From positions 1 through 64,000 of the forward strand of contig NZ_BAAAUV010000003.1 of the NCBI RefSeq assembly GCF_039534125.1: a DNA stretch of 64,000 nt, written 5' to 3'. The translations under genes were made by a program, and so were the position numbers. Origin of the DNA: Actinocorallia longicatena. Its GTDB lineage: Bacteria; Actinomycetota; Actinomycetes; Streptosporangiales; Streptosporangiaceae. Of this stretch, positions 44,353 through 52,912 are shown piece after piece (position 1 is the first letter of the stretch; every line of letters starts with the position of its first letter). The notes under the pieces were generated by a model, which was given only the letters and a program-made list of their open reading frames with translations, searched no databases and was not told where the DNA came from.

Positions 44353-44916
44353 ATGACCAACCCCAGGAACACCGCCCTCTACGCCTGTTCCTTCCTGCTC
44401 ACCCCCTTCCTGCTCTCCTGCTCCTCCCCCAGCGACCCCGGCACCTTCCACCCCGCCGGAACCCTCGCCCCGCCCCTCGGCCCCGCCGCCACCGCGACCT
44501 CCTCGACTCCGCCCTACAGCAGCGCTCAGATCAACAGCAACGTTCTTGACCGCTACCGCGCCTTCCAGGACGCCTACAAGAACGCCTACGCCACAGCCGA
44601 TGCCTCCGGCCTCCCCGCTCTGGCGATGGATCCCCTGTTGACGATCATCACCGAGGACGTCGACGAACAGGCGCGGAAGGGCGTCATCTGGCGCTTCAAC
44701 AACGCCTACAACCCGAAGGTCGCGTCCAAGACAACGGACGGCACCTCGGTCGTGGTCCTGGACTGCGTCCGGACGATCGGCGTCGCCAGGTTCTCTGCCA
44801 AGACCGGAAAGCGTCTCGGCATCTCCCGGGGAAGCACCTACATCTACCAGGCTCGCTTCCTCTGGGATGGAACCCAATGGAAGATCGCTGAAGCTCGGAA
44901 GGGAAAGCGATGCTGA
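44353..44916 (+). CDS. Lipoprotein, first gene of second surface cassette
   Basis: A 187-aa protein. Signal peptide with lipobox LLSC (Cys near residue 23), Pro/Thr linker, then YRAFQDAYKNAYATADASGL, GVIWRFNNAYNPKV, VVVLDCVRTIGVARF, WKIAEARKGKRC. Paralogue of 37864-38370: same domain, same terminal Cys, same CGATGCTGA overlap with the following gene. First of four genes (lipoprotein, secreted protein, lipoprotein, kinase). Confidence 0.82.
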   Translation: MTNPRNTALYACSFLLTPFLLSCSSPSDPGTFHPAGTLAPPLGPAATATSSTPPYSSAQINSNVLDRYRAFQDAYKNAYATADASGLPALAMDPLLTIITEDVDEQARKGVIWRFNNAYNPKVASKTTDGTSVVVLDCVRTIGVARFSAKTGKRLGISRGSTYIYQARFLWDGTQWKIAEARKGKRC

Positions 44917-45701
44917 CCAGAACGAAGACCCCTCTCCTGGCCGCCCTCGCCGCGCTCGCTCTCGTCGCGTCTCCCTTGGCCCCCGTCAACGCCCATGCCG
45001 CTCCCTGTGACTTCACCAATCCGGACCAGTACGAGTGCGGAGCCGAAGGCGAGAACGGTGGCGGCGGGGGCGGAGGAGGCGGCGGCGGGGGTGGAGGAGG
45101 CGGTGGGGGCGACGGCGAACCCGACCCCGTCCCCCGCGACGAGAACGGGCAGATCGTCGTCGCTCCCGAGGACGCGGACGCGCCAGCCGCGGACCCCTGG
45201 CAGACCGCCGCGCAGGCCCGGGACAACATCGACTTCCCGAATCCAGAACTTCTCAGCGCACCGCCCAACAAGTCCTTCGTCCGGGTGAAGACCTCGTTCT
45301 GGATCGACAGGAACATCGAGACGAACGCGTACACCGCCGACGCCTCCGTCGGAGCGCCGGAAGGCGTCCAGCCCCAGACCATCCATGCCGAAGCCCACCT
45401 CACCTACATCGAGTGGAGCTTCTTCGAAGATGGCGGCGAACCCGTCAAATGCGTCGGGGCGGGGCGAGAGTTCGGCACGACCGCCGGCGAACCCTGCGAG
45501 CACACCTTCAAGTACTCCTCGGTGCACGAAGGCGCGGAAGCACACCACATCACCGCCACGCTGCACTGGCGGGTGGAGTGGATCTGCGTTGTCGGCTGCC
45601 CGAACGGACCCCAGAACGGCGTCTTCCCCGATCACGCCTCGGGACCTCCCATCCCGTTCGTCGACCTCCCGATCGACGAGATCCAAGCCGAATCCGATTG
45701 A
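44910..45701 (+). CDS. Secreted PKD-like protein with poly-glycine tract
   Basis: A 263-aa protein with a Sec signal peptide (LLAALAALALVASPLAPVNA). An uninterrupted run of 18 glycines (~50-67) links the N-terminus to the conserved domain shared with 38364-39008 (VRVKTSFWIDR, WSFFEDGGEPVKC, CEHTFKYSS, VEWICVVGC), which has paired Cys. Overlaps the lipoprotein gene by 7 bp; the next gene starts 14 bp later. Extracellular, function unknown. Confidence 0.78.
   Translation: MLTRTKTPLLAALAALALVASPLAPVNAHAAPCDFTNPDQYECGAEGENGGGGGGGGGGGGGGGGGGDGEPDPVPRDENGQIVVAPEDADAPAADPWQTAAQARDNIDFPNPELLSAPPNKSFVRVKTSFWIDRNIETNAYTADASVGAPEGVQPQTIHAEAHLTYIEWSFFEDGGEPVKCVGAGREFGTTAGEPCEHTFKYSSVHEGAEAHHITATLHWRVEWICVVGCPNGPQNGVFPDHASGPPIPFVDLPIDEIQAESD
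45057..45110 (+). repeat. 18-codon poly-glycine tract
   Basis: GGT/GGC/GGG/GGA codons encode 18 consecutive glycines. Mixed codons argue against a simple microsatellite, though the region is slippage-prone. Flexible linker between signal peptide and folded domain; the paralogue at 38364 lacks it. Confidence 0.85.
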
Positions 45702-45715
45702 CCGAAAGGCCGAAA

Positions 45716-46459
45716 TTGCCCGCGACTCGTGCGAGCGCTGTCCTCCTGTGCCTCACCGTCATGGCCGGGCTCCTCGCCACCGGATGCAGCGGAGACAAGG
45801 ACGAGACCGGACCATCGCCCTCGCCCTCGACGGGTCCCTCCGGCACACCGCCTCCGGTCTTCACTCTGGAACAGGTCGAGACCGCTCTTCTCACCCGGGG
45901 TGACTACGGTAAGAACTGGGCCGTCCCCGCACCGGAGCGCCGGAGGACGAGCCTCGTCAAGAAGCAGATCGAGACCTGCACCTACGGAAAGCTGGATCCC
46001 CCCGGTACCCCTCAGTTCGCCGCCCAGCAGTACAGCGAGAAGAGCGGAAGGCTGGACGGCGGCAACCGCAGCGAGCTGATCATGGTCTATCCGACCGCCG
46101 AGGAAGCATCCGGCGCATTTGCCAGAACGCAGGAGAAGCTCAAGGACTGCCGACCCAAGAAGCGCGTCCCCCCTTCCCCGATCCCCAGCTCGACGAGGTT
46201 CCTCGCATCGTTCGACGCGACTTGGACTCCTACCGAGGAACCGATCGGGGAATGGAGGCGTTCCGGCGGCCTTCAGAAGGGTGTCTACAGCACCTACATC
46301 AAGCACAACATCGCTTACACCTTCTTCGACTACGCGTTGCGCGGCAACGTCCTGGTCTCTTCCATCTATTGGCAGGCGACGGAGCCCCGGACGAAGGTCG
46401 ATCCCATCAAGAAGAGAGCAGAGGAGCTGCTCACCAAACAGTTGGAACGCATCGGGTGA
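45716..46459 (+). CDS. Lipoprotein of kinase operon
   Basis: A 247-aa protein with signal peptide and lipobox LLATGC, a Ser/Pro linker, then FTLEQVETALLTRGDYGKNW, SELIMVYPTAEEASGAFART, DYALRGNVLVSSIYWQATEP, a layout like the sensor-type lipoproteins (PknH-sensor-like fold possible). TTG at 45716 has AAAGG 6 bases upstream. Its stop overlaps the kinase start (GTGA), so it is probably a ligand-binding partner of the kinase. Confidence 0.75.
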   Translation: MPATRASAVLLCLTVMAGLLATGCSGDKDETGPSPSPSTGPSGTPPPVFTLEQVETALLTRGDYGKNWAVPAPERRRTSLVKKQIETCTYGKLDPPGTPQFAAQQYSEKSGRLDGGNRSELIMVYPTAEEASGAFARTQEKLKDCRPKKRVPPSPIPSSTRFLASFDATWTPTEEPIGEWRRSGGLQKGVYSTYIKHNIAYTFFDYALRGNVLVSSIYWQATEPRTKVDPIKKRAEELLTKQLERIG

Positions 46460-48159
46460 GTTCTACCGGACCGCTTTTCGAGTACACGGAGCTCCGAGAA
46501 CTCGGGCGAGGGGCGCAGGGGCGTGTCGTCCTCGCCCGCCGTGCTTCCTCCGCCGACCTGGTCGCCATCAAGTACCTCGCCCCCGAACTGATGGTCGACC
46601 ATGCGCATCTCAGCGAGTTCCAGCGAGAGGCCGGCATTCTGGCCCAGGTCACGAATCCTCATGTGGCGAAGATCCATCAGTACATTCAGACCGACGACCA
46701 GGCCGCGATCGTGATGGAGGCCGTTGAGGGCGTCTCGCTCAAAAGGCTCCTCAAGGAGCATGGTTCGCTCGATCCAGAGGCCGCTCTGACCGTTCTCAAG
46801 GGCTCTCTTCTGGGCCTCAACGCAGCCCATGAGAAGGGCATCGTCCATCGCGACTACAAACCCGCCAACGTCATGGTCACGGAGGCCGGTGAAAGCAAGC
46901 TTATCGACTTCGGGATCGCGGGTCTGGCAGGCGAGCGCTCGATGAGCGGAACTCCCATGTACATGGCTCCCGAACAGTGGAACGGCGGGAGTGCCACTCC
47001 AGCGACGGACGTCTACTCTGCGACCTGCGTCTTCTACGAGTGTGTCACCGGCAGAGCGCCGTACAGAGCCAGGACCCATTCCGAACTGGCCGCCGCGCAC
47101 ACCGCCGCGCCGATACCTTTCGAAGACGTCCCGGAGGAGCTGCATGAGCTGATCAACGCGGGAATGGCGAAGGCCGCCGTCAGCCGCCCGCCTAGGGCGA
47201 GTGCGCTGGTCGACCATCTCGAGCACATCGCGTCCCGGGCCTATGGGCCCGACTGGGAGCGCCGTGGCCTCGCGGCGTTGGCCGCGGGAACCGCCGCGCT
47301 GGGCGTCCTCTTTCCTCTGGCGCTTCTCGCGGGCTCAGGCGCCGGGCAGGCGGGTACCTCACTGGGCTCGACCGCACTCGGCGGAGGAGCAGGAAAGACC
47401 GGCCTGCTCTCCAAAATCGGCAGCGGAAAAGCCGCCGTGGCAGGGGTCGGCGTCGCGGGAGCCGGTATCGCCACCCTGCTCTTCCTGAACAATGATCCCG
47501 ACATCGGAGGCGCCCGGACCTCCACGTACAGGACCTTCTTCCAGCAGCCCGGCAAAGTCGTCGCCAACGCCACCATCCCGGACGGCAGTAGAGCAGGCCC
47601 TTTTCGCCAGTTCACCCTGACCGTCACTCCCTCGACCGTGAAACGCGGTACGCGGGTACGGCTGCGTGTCGACCATCTCGACCGGGCCACATGGGGCCTG
47701 GAGTATCGAGGCGAAGGCGACTACCGCTGCCACGGGCCGAAATCAGAGAAGGGCGACGCCTACCACCAGTCCTACGGCTTCAGCTCCGGCGGGGAAGCCG
47801 ACAACCGGGACATCGCCAAGAATCCCGACACCAGGATCTGGCTCTACAAGGCCCCGAAGAACCCGACTGGCCTGCCTCCCGCCACCACGACCTTCGTCAC
47901 CGCCCGGGGTTCGATCGAGAAGAAGACCACGAGCGAGTACCGCATGCCCGAGTGCTCCTATTACTTCAGCACCATCGAAGTTCACGAGTTCGTCGTGCCG
48001 AGGAGCGTCAAGCCAGGGCGCTATCTCCTCGCGACCCAGAACCCGCCGTCGATCACCGAAGTCCACATCACCTCGAACGGGAAGTACATCAGCGTGCCGC
48101 CGAGTTCTGTCGGGGCGACGTCTGAGGGAATGTTGCCTGTGCTCACCGTGCTCGGCTGA
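46456..48159 (+). CDS. Transmembrane Ser/Thr protein kinase
   Basis: A 567-aa protein. Kinase domain 1-~265: Gly loop ELGRGAQGRVVLA, Lys39 in AIKY, HRDYKPANVM (catalytic Asp133, Tyr in place of the usual Leu), DFG 151-153, GTPMYMAPE. Then a Gly/Ala-rich hydrophobic region (~275-350) with one or two membrane helices, and an extracellular ~220-residue beta-rich domain with Cys pairs. PknB/PknD-like layout without PASTA repeats. GTG overlap with the lipoprotein gene suggests surface sensing. Confidence 0.92.
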   Translation: MSSTGPLFEYTELRELGRGAQGRVVLARRASSADLVAIKYLAPELMVDHAHLSEFQREAGILAQVTNPHVAKIHQYIQTDDQAAIVMEAVEGVSLKRLLKEHGSLDPEAALTVLKGSLLGLNAAHEKGIVHRDYKPANVMVTEAGESKLIDFGIAGLAGERSMSGTPMYMAPEQWNGGSATPATDVYSATCVFYECVTGRAPYRARTHSELAAAHTAAPIPFEDVPEELHELINAGMAKAAVSRPPRASALVDHLEHIASRAYGPDWERRGLAALAAGTAALGVLFPLALLAGSGAGQAGTSLGSTALGGGAGKTGLLSKIGSGKAAVAGVGVAGAGIATLLFLNNDPDIGGARTSTYRTFFQQPGKVVANATIPDGSRAGPFRQFTLTVTPSTVKRGTRVRLRVDHLDRATWGLEYRGEGDYRCHGPKSEKGDAYHQSYGFSSGGEADNRDIAKNPDTRIWLYKAPKNPTGLPPATTTFVTARGSIEKKTTSEYRMPECSYYFSTIEVHEFVVPRSVKPGRYLLATQNPPSITEVHITSNGKYISVPPSSVGATSEGMLPVLTVLG

Positions 48160-48161
48160 GC

Positions 48162-48584
48162 TCAGGGTGCCTCAGCGGCCTTCTTCAGGCCCTCGGCCTC
48201 CATGTCGACGTAGCGGTGGATCAGTCTGCGGCTGAAGAGGGTGGTCAGGGGGGCGAGGAGGCCCCACTGGTCGAAGACGAGCCGGACGGTGACCGTGCCG
48301 TCCTCGCCGGGGATGAGGTGGTGGGCGGCGACCGAGGTGAGGGCGGGAGTGGCCGAGGCCCAGGTGAAGTGGGTGCCGGGGGTGAACTCGGTGACGGTCC
48401 AGACGGTCACCGGGAGGCGGGGCTGGCGGATGCGGACCTGGGAGCCGGGCGCCAGTTCGGTGCCCGCGACCAGGTCCAGGGCGACCATGGAGTCGGTCCA
48501 GGTGGGCCAGCGGGCGACGTCCGTGAGGATCGTCCAGACGTGGTCCGCGCTCGCCTTGATGTCGACCGACCGTTCGTAGTGCAT
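48162..48584 (-). CDS. SRPBCC (polyketide cyclase/START-like) protein
   Basis: A 140-aa protein: MHYERSVDIKASADHVWTIL, VARWPTWTDSMVALDLV, RLVFDQWGLLAPLTTLFSRR. Helix-grip fold for binding hydrophobic ligands. Common stand-alone family in actinomycetes, ligand unknown. ATG at 48584; convergent with the kinase gene (2 bp between). Confidence 0.88.
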   Translation of the reverse strand: MHYERSVDIKASADHVWTILTDVARWPTWTDSMVALDLVAGTELAPGSQVRIRQPRLPVTVWTVTEFTPGTHFTWASATPALTSVAAHHLIPGEDGTVTVRLVFDQWGLLAPLTTLFSRRLIHRYVDMEAEGLKKAAEAP

Positions 48585-48666
48585 GGAGGCCTCCCGGAGT
48601 ACAGCCGATCACGTCGCGGACGATCTGAAAAGGGTCTGATCCACTGAAGAGGCTCTAGGCTCCTGG

Positions 48667-48771
48667 GAGCGCTCTCAGGGGAGGGGTCGGTGGTGGTCGT
48701 GGTGACGGGGTCGCCTGGCAGTGTCGTGGATGTGCGGCGGGGGAACCGGGCGGCGGTGTTGAGAGCGCTCT
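48667..48771. promoter_or_regulatory. Two GAGCGCTC palindromes at ROK gene start
   Basis: GAGCGCTC at 48667-48674 (within GGGAGCGCTCTC) and AGAGCGCTCT at 48762-48771, centres 96 bp apart, flank the ROK regulator start. The spacing allows looping on one helix face. Similar GC-rich dyads serve LacI/ROK sugar regulators, so autoregulation is plausible. Confidence 0.4.
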
Positions 48772-49898
48772 ATCTGCAGGGGCCGAAGAGCCGGCAGCGG
48801 CTGGTCGGGATGACGGGGCTGAGCGTGGGGACCGTCAGCTCGCTGGTCACGGGGCTGATCGGTGAGGGGTTCGTGCGGGAGGCCGGGGTGCTCGGGTCGG
48901 ACGGCGGGCGGCCGCGGACCCTGGTGCGGATCGATCCGGAGTACGGGTACGTGGTGGGGGCCGTCGTCGAGGAGACGCGGCTGCGGGTGGAGCTGTTCGA
49001 CGCGGCGCTGGGCGGGGTGGCGCGGGCGTCGTGGCCGCTGGCGCTCGGGGTGCAGGGGGCCGAGATGGTCGCCGCGCGGGTGCTGGAGGGGGTCGAGGAG
49101 CTGCTCGCCGAGGCCGGGGTCGCGCGGGAGCGGGTGCTGGGGGTCGGGCTCGGGGTGCCCGGGGTGGTCGAGCAGGTGCCGGAGCCGGTGCTGCACGCGC
49201 AGGCGTACGGGCTGCCGCGGGTGCCGCTCGGGGCGCTGCTGAGGGCCGGGACGGACCTCCCGGTGTTCCTGGAGAACGGCGCCAAGACGCTCGGGCAGGC
49301 CGAGCAGTGGTTCGGGGCCGGACGGGACGCGGAGGATCTGGTCGTCACCCTGCTCGGGACCGGCGTCGGGGCGAGCATCATCAGTCATGGGACGCTCTAC
49401 AGGGGTGCCTCCAGCAGTGCCGGGGAGTGGGGGCACACGAAGGTCGAGCCGGGCGGGCGGATGTGCCGGTGCGGGGTGCGCGGCTGCCTGGAGGCCTATG
49501 TCGGGAGCGGGGCGTTGCTGGAGCGGTACCGGGAGGTGACCGGGCGAGACCTGTCGGGCGGAGACGAGGAGGAGGCCGTCGCGCTGCTGTTCGCCGATCC
49601 GGCCGCGGCTCCGGTCCTGGACGAGGCCGTGCGCCATCTGTCCGTCGCCCTGTCGAACCTGATCAACCTGCTCAATCCCGGACGGGTCGTGCTCGGCGGA
49701 TGGCTCGGCCAGCTCCTCGGACGCTCGAGGCTCACCGAGATCAGAACGGCGACCGGGGCCCTCACCCTGACCCATCCCTACGCCGGAACCGAGATCCGCG
49801 TCGGCGAGATGGGCGGCGACGCCGTCAGCGTCGGAGCGGCCCTCCTGGTCGTCAATCACCTCATCGGCCCCACCACGCCCGCCGGAGCCGAGCCGTGA
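48690..49898 (+). CDS. ROK-family transcriptional regulator
   Basis: A 402-aa protein. N-terminal winged helix (AAVLRALYLQGPKSRQRLVG, LSVGTVSSLVTGLIGEGFV), then a ROK domain with VLGVGLGVPGVVE, LGTGVGASIISHGTLYRGAS, GEWGHTKVEPGGRMCRCGVR and the zinc motif CRCGVRGCLE. Typical repressor of sugar uptake genes; no sugar transporter is adjacent. GTG start at 48690. Confidence 0.92.
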   Translation: MVVVVTGSPGSVVDVRRGNRAAVLRALYLQGPKSRQRLVGMTGLSVGTVSSLVTGLIGEGFVREAGVLGSDGGRPRTLVRIDPEYGYVVGAVVEETRLRVELFDAALGGVARASWPLALGVQGAEMVAARVLEGVEELLAEAGVARERVLGVGLGVPGVVEQVPEPVLHAQAYGLPRVPLGALLRAGTDLPVFLENGAKTLGQAEQWFGAGRDAEDLVVTLLGTGVGASIISHGTLYRGASSSAGEWGHTKVEPGGRMCRCGVRGCLEAYVGSGALLERYREVTGRDLSGGDEEEAVALLFADPAAAPVLDEAVRHLSVALSNLINLLNPGRVVLGGWLGQLLGRSRLTEIRTATGALTLTHPYAGTEIRVGEMGGDAVSVGAALLVVNHLIGPTTPAGAEP

Positions 49899-50081
49899 GC
49901 GTCCCGTGAGCATCGGATGCAGGACCGCGCCACGGCGCTGTTCGCCCCGCCCCCGAGGCGATCAGCCGACGGCCCGCCGAGGCCGAGGTCCTGGTGTTCA
50001 CGCGAGATCGTGCCGGATGGGACCGCCCGGCCGGGAAGGTTGCCCGGCCGCGCCCGGCAGGGCGGTCCGCTGAGGGTGGTG

Positions 50082-50291
50082 CTACTTCTTGCCGCGGTTG
50101 TTGCCGCCACGGCCGCGCAGTTCGACGCCCGCCTCGCCCAGCAGCTTGTGGACGAAGCCGTACGAGCGGCCCAGCTCGGTCGCGAGGGCACGGATGCTGG
50201 CGCCCGCCACGTACCTGTCGGCCGCGGTCTTAGCCAGGTCCGCCCGCTGGTCGCCGGACACCCGACGACCCTTGGAGACTTCTTCCGTCAT
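50082..50291 (-). CDS. Small helix-turn-helix protein (paralogue)
   Basis: A 69-aa protein: GRRVSGDQRADLAKTAADRY, ASIRALATELGRSYGFVHKL, LRGRGGNNRGKK. Same family and layout as 41285-41500. ATG at 50291 with GAGGAG about 5 bases upstream. The ~185 bp before it, up to the ROK gene, holds no recognisable feature. Confidence 0.86.
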   Translation of the reverse strand: MTEEVSKGRRVSGDQRADLAKTAADRYVAGASIRALATELGRSYGFVHKLLGEAGVELRGRGGNNRGKK

Positions 50292-50379
50292 GCCCGCTCC
50301 TCACCTGATGTGATCTGATTCCGCACCATAACCAGCGGTTGATCACGTCCAGGCCACAAGATCGAGTCAGTTCGTCGCG

Positions 50380-50532
50380 TTAAGGGACGACAGGGGCCTG
50401 CGGAGTGACGACCGGGGGCGTGAAGGGGACGGACCGGGTGGGGACCGGGGCCGGTTCGACGGCGTCGTCGCCGCCGTTGCAGCCGGTCAGGAAGGGGGCC
50501 ATGACCAGCAGAGAGGTCAAGAGAAGTCGCAC
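50380..50532 (-). CDS. 50-aa lipoprotein
   Basis: Too short for routine gene calls but well supported: GTG at 50532 with GGAGA 5 bases upstream, signal peptide MRLLLTSLLVMAPFLTGC with lipobox LTGC (Cys18), then a Pro/Val-rich tail. It overlaps the end of the Uma2 gene by 16 bp. Probably a surface-anchored spacer-type peptide; function unknown. Confidence 0.6.
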   Translation of the reverse strand: MRLLLTSLLVMAPFLTGCNGGDDAVEPAPVPTRSVPFTPPVVTPQAPVVP

Positions 50533-51221
50533 ATCGTCTCCAGGGGGTTTCCGTAGGGCAACGGCAGCGGGACGCCGAACGGCACCCGGGAGGACTGCTG
50601 GTAGTCGCCGTCGATCGGGATGTCGAACAGGACGGCCTCACCTGCGTCCAGATCGAACAGCAAATACGAGGAGACGCCCGCCTCGGCGTAGAAAAGCCGC
50701 TTCGCGTCTCGATCGTCTTCGGCGTCGGGGGGCGAGGCCACCTCGACGGCCAGCGCCAGATCCGAGCCGAGCACGACCTCGCCCTGCCAGCCGGCCCCGG
50801 CCCTGACATAGCTCAGATCGGGATGGACGTAGGACCGGCCGCGCGGCATCAGCACGGTCGCCGCCCGCTGGGCGCCCCAGTCGCGCCCGGCCGCCAGCCC
50901 GCCGAGCCGCGCCTCCACCGCGCCGACGGCCTGGTCGTGCCGCAGGTCGGGGACGCCGGACACGACGATCCTCCCGTCGTACAGCTCGACCCTGACGCCG
51001 TCCGGCAGCTCCCCCGCCAGCCGGGCCGCGAGCTGCCGGGGATCGCGGCCGCCGTCGACCCGCACCCGGCCTCCGGTCAGGGTCATCGTGCAGCCGCGCG
51101 GCATGGACAGCGCGGCGTAGAGCTTCTCCGCGGTCGGGGGCCACGCGACGGGCCTGCGCAGCAGATGCTGCCTGCCGGAACGGATGAGCGACAGCCGGGG
51201 TGGGCGGGAACGCAACGCCAT
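50517..51221 (-). CDS. Uma2-family (DUF820) endonuclease-like protein
   Basis: A 234-aa protein. PVAWPPTAEKLYAAL near the start, LYDGRIVVSGVPDLRHDQAV, VHPDLSYVRAG with the Asp of the PD-(D/E)xK core, LALAVEVASPPDAEDDRDAK with the Glu, and AGVSSYLLFDLD. A restriction-like fold often expanded in actinomycetes; the biological role is unclear. ATG at 51221. Confidence 0.82.
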   Translation of the reverse strand: MALRSRPPRLSLIRSGRQHLLRRPVAWPPTAEKLYAALSMPRGCTMTLTGGRVRVDGGRDPRQLAARLAGELPDGVRVELYDGRIVVSGVPDLRHDQAVGAVEARLGGLAAGRDWGAQRAATVLMPRGRSYVHPDLSYVRAGAGWQGEVVLGSDLALAVEVASPPDAEDDRDAKRLFYAEAGVSSYLLFDLDAGEAVLFDIPIDGDYQQSSRVPFGVPLPLPYGNPLETMCDFS

Positions 51222-51347
51222 ATCGGTCACTCTACGGCAGCGTCCGTTCACAGAAGGTCTCATTCGGACTCATGAGTTCTTCACCTCTTTCCGTGATCAA
51301 TCCGTTAGATTCACCGATCGTCTGAATTCCACGCCCCCGGGGGACTG

Positions 51348-52850
51348 ATGATCCGAACGACCATGATCTTCGCGGCAGCCGCGTGCGTCACCGCCGCGGG
51401 ACTACCGGCGATCTCCGCACAGGCCGCGGAGAAGCCGGTGCTCCGCCTGATCACCGCTTCCAAGACCGCCACGGCCGACCGCTACGAGGGCGAGCCGGCC
51501 GTCTACCTGAACCTCGGCGCCTACATCGCCGCGGACCGTCCGTGGGAGCTGCGCGTCAAGCGGCCGTCCTACGCGCGTAAGCCCGTCGTCTACCAGCGGA
51601 TCGGCGGCAAGGACCGCAAGCTGCCCGCCGGTCTCGTCGACGACTTCTCCGGCCTCCCCGACTTCCTCAAGCTCTCGATCAGGAGCACCGACGGGAAGAT
51701 CGAGCAGAAGCTCTCGCAGACGTTCTGCCCGCTCGGGCCGTCCAGCCGGATCAAGAAGGAGGCCGTGGCGACCAACAAGTACCCGGACTCCTGCTCCTAC
51801 AACCCGTTCACGCTCGGGTCGGTCTGGGGCATCCAGAAGGGCTGGGCGGTCAACACCGCCAGCGGCTACTACGGCCCGGCCCCGGCCTCCGCCGACCTGC
51901 CCGCGGGCACCTACGACGTCGCGGTCTCGGTCGCGAAGAAGTACCGGAAGCTCTTCCGCATCGGCGGCGGGACCAAGCACGTCAGGCTGACCGTCCGGCT
52001 CATCCAGAACCAGGACGCCCAGGGTCGTAAGCGCGCCGCGGGGGCCGCTCTCAAGGCCGTGCGTCCCACCGGGAAGCCGAGGATCCCGAAGGGCCCCAGG
52101 CCCGACCTGCGGGCGCTGCCCGCCTACGGGATCGCCATCAGCCAGGACGAGACGGGCGCCATCCCGATGCCGCCGATGCCCGGAATGCCCACCCCGGCTC
52201 CGGCACCCGCCCCGGCCGTGCCCGCACCGGTCCACGACTACCTGCAGTTCGCGGCGAACGTCTGGAACGCCGGGCCGTCGCCGCTGATCGTCGACGGGTT
52301 CCGCCGGGGGCGGCAGGGCCTCATGGACGGTTACCAGTACTTCTACGACACCAGGGGCAAGCAGGTCGGCTACCAGAGGACCGGCCAGTTCGAGTGGGAC
52401 CCGCGCCCCGGCCACGAGCACTGGCACTTCAAGGACTTCGCGACCTACCGGCTGCTCGGCGCCGACAGGAAGCTGATCGTCCGCAGCCAGAAGGAGGCGT
52501 TCTGCCTCGCCGCCACCGACGCCATCGACCTCACCGTCAAGGGCGCGAAGTGGAAGCCGTCCAACACCGACCTGGCGACCGCGTGCGGCGACGTCACATC
52601 GCTGTCGGTCCGCGAGGTGCTCGACGTCGGCCAGGGTGACACCTACACCCAGACCCTGCCCGGCCAGTCGTTCGACATCTCCGCGCTCAAGAACGGGACC
52701 TACTACATCCAGGTCATCGCCAACCCCAAGCACCGCCTCATCGAGCGGTCCACCGGGAACAACGTCTCCTACCGCAAGGTGATCCTCGGCGGTGTGCCGG
52801 GCGCCAGGACCGTCAGGGTGCCGAAGGTCGGCATCGTCGACGCCCCGTAA
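51348..52850 (+). CDS. Secreted lysyl oxidase-like protein
   Basis: A 500-aa protein with a signal peptide (TTMIFAAAACVTAAGLPAIS). After a Pro/Ala-rich linker (~280-300) comes a lysyl-oxidase-type domain (~300-495): FAANVWNAGPSPLIVDGFRR, the copper motif in GHEHWHFKDFATYRL (~350-358), TYYIQVIANPKHRLIERS. Probably an extracellular copper amine oxidase-like enzyme. A strong hairpin follows the stop. Confidence 0.85.
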   Translation: MIRTTMIFAAAACVTAAGLPAISAQAAEKPVLRLITASKTATADRYEGEPAVYLNLGAYIAADRPWELRVKRPSYARKPVVYQRIGGKDRKLPAGLVDDFSGLPDFLKLSIRSTDGKIEQKLSQTFCPLGPSSRIKKEAVATNKYPDSCSYNPFTLGSVWGIQKGWAVNTASGYYGPAPASADLPAGTYDVAVSVAKKYRKLFRIGGGTKHVRLTVRLIQNQDAQGRKRAAGAALKAVRPTGKPRIPKGPRPDLRALPAYGIAISQDETGAIPMPPMPGMPTPAPAPAPAVPAPVHDYLQFAANVWNAGPSPLIVDGFRRGRQGLMDGYQYFYDTRGKQVGYQRTGQFEWDPRPGHEHWHFKDFATYRLLGADRKLIVRSQKEAFCLAATDAIDLTVKGAKWKPSNTDLATACGDVTSLSVREVLDVGQGDTYTQTLPGQSFDISALKNGTYYIQVIANPKHRLIERSTGNNVSYRKVILGGVPGARTVRVPKVGIVDAP

Positions 52851-52864
52851 CGCGAGACCGAAAT

Positions 52865-52897
52865 GCGGCCGGGCTCCCGCTAGGGGAGTCCGGCCGC
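52865..52897 (+). terminator. Terminator hairpin after lysyl oxidase gene
   Basis: Arms at 52865-52878 and 52884-52897 form a 14-bp GC-rich stem with one G-T pair and a 5-nt loop, 15 bp after the stop codon. No U-tract, as usual in actinomycetes. Confidence 0.75.
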
Positions 52898-52912
52898 GCT
52901 AGTGTTCCGCCT

